Shown: positions 63,563-64,000 of the stretch, piece by piece
How positions within the stretch are numbered: the first letter of the stretch is position 1
How the letters are laid out: every line of letters starts with the position of its first letter
NCBI RefSeq assembly: GCF_002899675.1
Contig: NZ_PKUU01000002.1
Coordinates: 62,001 to 126,000 of the forward strand
DNA length: 64,000 nucleotides
Source: Clostridium sp. chh4-2
GTDB taxonomy: Bacteria > Bacillota > Clostridia > Lachnospirales > Lachnospiraceae
Direction: 5' to 3'
Program-made: the position numbers and the translations under genes
The notes under the pieces: generated by a model
The model's database searches: none
What the model was told of the DNA's origin: nothing
The model's input: the letters and a program-made list of their open reading frames with translations, nothing else

Positions 63563-64000
63563 AGAAGCGGTTGCTAATCTGAATAAGGAGCCATTTGCCC
63601 ATATTTCCAAAAGGGATGATATCTCATTCTGGAAGGCATGGGTGATCCGTCTTGTCGCAGTACTCATCTCTCTTGTTGTGTGCGCAGTGGTGATTTTTGC
63701 GCTGACGAAATTGAATCCAATGGAAGTTTATAAAGCTATTTTCAGCGGCGCGGTGGGGACTGCCAGAAGGTCCTGGGTTACGGTCAGGGATTCCTTAGTT
63801 CTGCTCTGCATCGCCATCGGAATTACGCCCGCATTTAAAATGCGGTTTTGGAATATTGGGGCGGAAGGCCAGGTTTTAATCGGAGGCGTTGCGACGGCTG
63901 CCGTTATGATCTATGCAGGCGGGTCCATGCCTACGGGAATGCTGTTTTTTGTCATGATTGCAGCCAGTATTGCGGCAGGCGTGATCTGGGGACTGATTCC
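63555..64000 (+). CDS. BMP-type ABC transporter permease, 3'-truncated by window edge
   Basis: Starts at ATG 63555 after AAAGGAGG; 148 codons are visible and the frame is open at the last base. The protein has a cytoplasmic N-terminus (MSKEAVANLNKEPFAHISKR), then membrane segments, and the family signature KMRFWNIGAEGQVLIGG. It matches the first (NupP/YufP-like) permease of nucleoside ABC importers. A second permease gene normally follows, outside the window. Confidence 0.9.
   Translation, partial: MSKEAVANLNKEPFAHISKRDDISFWKAWVIRLVAVLISLVVCAVVIFALTKLNPMEVYKAIFSGAVGTARRSWVTVRDSLVLLCIAIGITPAFKMRFWNIGAEGQVLIGGVATAAVMIYAGGSMPTGMLFFVMIAASIAAGVIWGLI

Overview
The window reads as chromosome of an anaerobic Gram-positive bacterium, most likely a gut Lachnospiraceae member (Clostridium cluster XIVa). 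This is inferred from strong AGGAGG ribosome sites, AddAB recombination, an [FeFe] hydrogenase, an Etf-linked 2-hydroxyacid dehydrogenase, a glycyl-radical enzyme, and the labile-selenium and purine-degradation genes. No rRNA, tRNA, CRISPR array, phage gene or transposase was seen.

Layout. 1-3.4 kb: 3' part of an adenine deaminase and a CstA-type carrier. 3.4-8.0 kb (minus strand): FAD oxidoreductase, LysR regulator and DASS-type carrier. 8.4-11.9 kb: EtfB, ferredoxin-EtfA and a GlcD/LctD oxidase, probably an electron-confurcating lactate (2-hydroxyacid) dehydrogenase. 12.0-14.5 kb: polar amino-acid ABC transporter. 14.9-20.0 kb: two-component system divergent from a VTC polymerase / DUF4956 / DUF4353 lipoprotein operon. 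20-24 kb: MATE pump, GNAT, small FMN_bind-like protein, and several very long palindromic repeats. 24.2-32.2 kb: addB, addA and a ketopantoate-reductase-like gene. 32.3-37.9 kb: promoter, a leader with a 31-codon ORF overlapping a terminator, then a three-subunit [FeFe] hydrogenase whose NuoF-like subunit is fused to a GltD/NfnB-like NADPH module. 38.0-42.9 kb: selenium operon (selD, EF2568-type aminotransferase, LysR, yedE, yedF-like, DUF3343). 43.9-49.8 kb: LysR divergent from an orphan glycyl-radical enzyme, MatC-like carrier and activating enzyme. 50.9-57.7 kb: purine riboswitch, guanine deaminase, NCS2 permease and three-subunit molybdenum hydroxylase. 58-64 kb: Asp-box membrane protein, P1 peptidase, and a BMP/PnrA-type ABC transporter cut by the window end.

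How the parts connect. Adenine and guanine deaminases, NCS2 permease, molybdenum hydroxylase and the BMP transporter form a purine-catabolism theme. The selenium operon has the gene content expected for the labile selenium cofactor of such hydroxylases (SDMH, orphan-SelD systems). Etf-LDH and the hydrogenase could balance NADH, NADPH, ferredoxin and H2.

Most unusual features: (1) a family of Y-shaped palindromic elements with compensatory changes, a monomer and two inverted dimers, all three lying between convergent genes; (2) the NuoF-GltD hydrogenase subunit; (3) the orphan glycyl-radical enzyme with Cys-Leu-Asp at its active site; (4) a purine riboswitch with a short J1/2 and altered J3/1 whose terminator pairs with the aptamer P3 strand, suggesting an ON switch; (5) the hydrogenase leader ORF. 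All calls come from reading the sequence alone; no database search was run.
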